Origin: Jannaschia sp. CCS1
GTDB taxonomy: Bacteria; Pseudomonadota; Alphaproteobacteria; Rhodobacterales; Rhodobacteraceae
DNA length: 64,000 nucleotides
Reading direction: 5' to 3'
Assembly: GCF_000013565.1 (NCBI RefSeq)
Contig: NC_007802.1
Coordinates: 310,001 to 374,000, forward strand
This document shows, one piece after another, positions 63,855 to 64,000 of this stretch. Below the pieces are notes generated by a model. It was not told the origin of the DNA and did no database searches. It was given only the letters and a program-made list of their open reading frames with translations. The position numbers and the translations under genes are program-made. Position 1 is the stretch's first letter; every line of letters begins with the position of its first letter.

Positions 63855-64000
63855 ATGCGTTTTCTCGCCCCGCTTCTTTTGTCTCTTTCCATCGGCACGG
63901 CCGCCCATGCGCAGCAATGCGGCGGCGATTTCAACCAGTTTGTTCAGGGCCTGCGGGCGGAAGCCGCAGAGCGGGGCCATAGTCAGGAGGCTATCGACGG
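63855..64000 (+). CDS. lytic murein transglycosylase (3' partial)
   Basis: The ATG at 63855 begins MRFLAPLLLSLSIGTAAHAQ, a signal peptide, followed by CGGDFNQFVQGLRAEAAERG and HSQEAID before the window ends. FNQFVQGLRAEA is the start of the SLT_2/MltB-type domain, as in the 51969 gene (PEFRAWIAEFEARAL). The C-terminal part is outside the window. Confidence 0.75.
   Translation, partial: MRFLAPLLLSLSIGTAAHAQQCGGDFNQFVQGLRAEAAERGHSQEAID

Overview
The window reads as chromosome from a marine-type alphaproteobacterium of the Rhodobacteraceae (Roseobacter side). The basis is the high GC, a petABC (cytochrome bc1) operon, a znuA/zur-znuC-znuB zinc locus, a thiBPQ operon behind a TPP riboswitch, PHB-depolymerase-like and Hint-domain secreted proteins, and a dgcN-dgcA pair. 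No phage, integrase, transposase or CRISPR array was found. Gene order is dense, with many 4-base ATGA/GTGA stop-start overlaps. The species cannot be named from the sequence.

Layout. 1-8361: a long plus-strand, largely translationally coupled cluster. It encodes a CDP-alcohol phosphatidyltransferase (cut by the window edge), a membrane sulfatase/phosphotransferase-like enzyme, a YbhN/AglD-type membrane protein, an NMT1-type ABC importer with a fused permease, a GT4 glycosyltransferase and an FkbM methyltransferase. It ends directly in a convergent tRNA-Arg. 8467-12948: a LacI-family regulator with a 14-bp palindrome upstream, then zinc uptake and Zur. 13077-15534: L-serine dehydratase, a GNAT enzyme and tRNA-Lys. 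15644-20356: dapF, mtaB and a run of small enzymes. 20608-23429: petABC with a good terminator. 23458-26834: thiBPQ plus TPP riboswitch, divergent from aroC.

28166-38935: an unknown exported protein, a thioredoxin/CcdA pair, a DMT exporter, HU, an adenine-salvage operon (ade, a 56-residue ORF, amn), a sulfotransferase-like protein, a secreted MsrA, YggT, a thioesterase and an MFS permease whose 3' end is followed by a 29-base tandem array. 39068-48805: MepA, two outer-membrane beta-barrel paralogues, a LOG protein, a lipoprotein, dapD, two Hint-domain proteins and dapE. 48833-57789: an acetyltransferase, RNase R, a lytic transglycosylase, MOSC, TfoX-N, an AHSA1/HxlR divergent pair, a VOC protein, a D-amino acid aminotransferase and a secreted esterase.

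57915-64000: a five-unit hairpin array, dgcA-dgcN (N-acetyl-D-glutamate route), a small unknown protein, a glutathionyl-hydroquinone reductase, cobC-cobD, and the start of a second lytic transglycosylase.

Two functional threads recur. One is peptidoglycan and D-amino acid metabolism: dapD/E/F, MepA, two lytic transglycosylases, Dat and DgcN/DgcA. The other is metal and cofactor supply: zinc, thiamine and cobalamin. The strongest candidate for an undescribed system is the coupled 1-8361 envelope-lipid/glycan-type cluster with its embedded ABC importer. Its product cannot be deduced from sequence alone.
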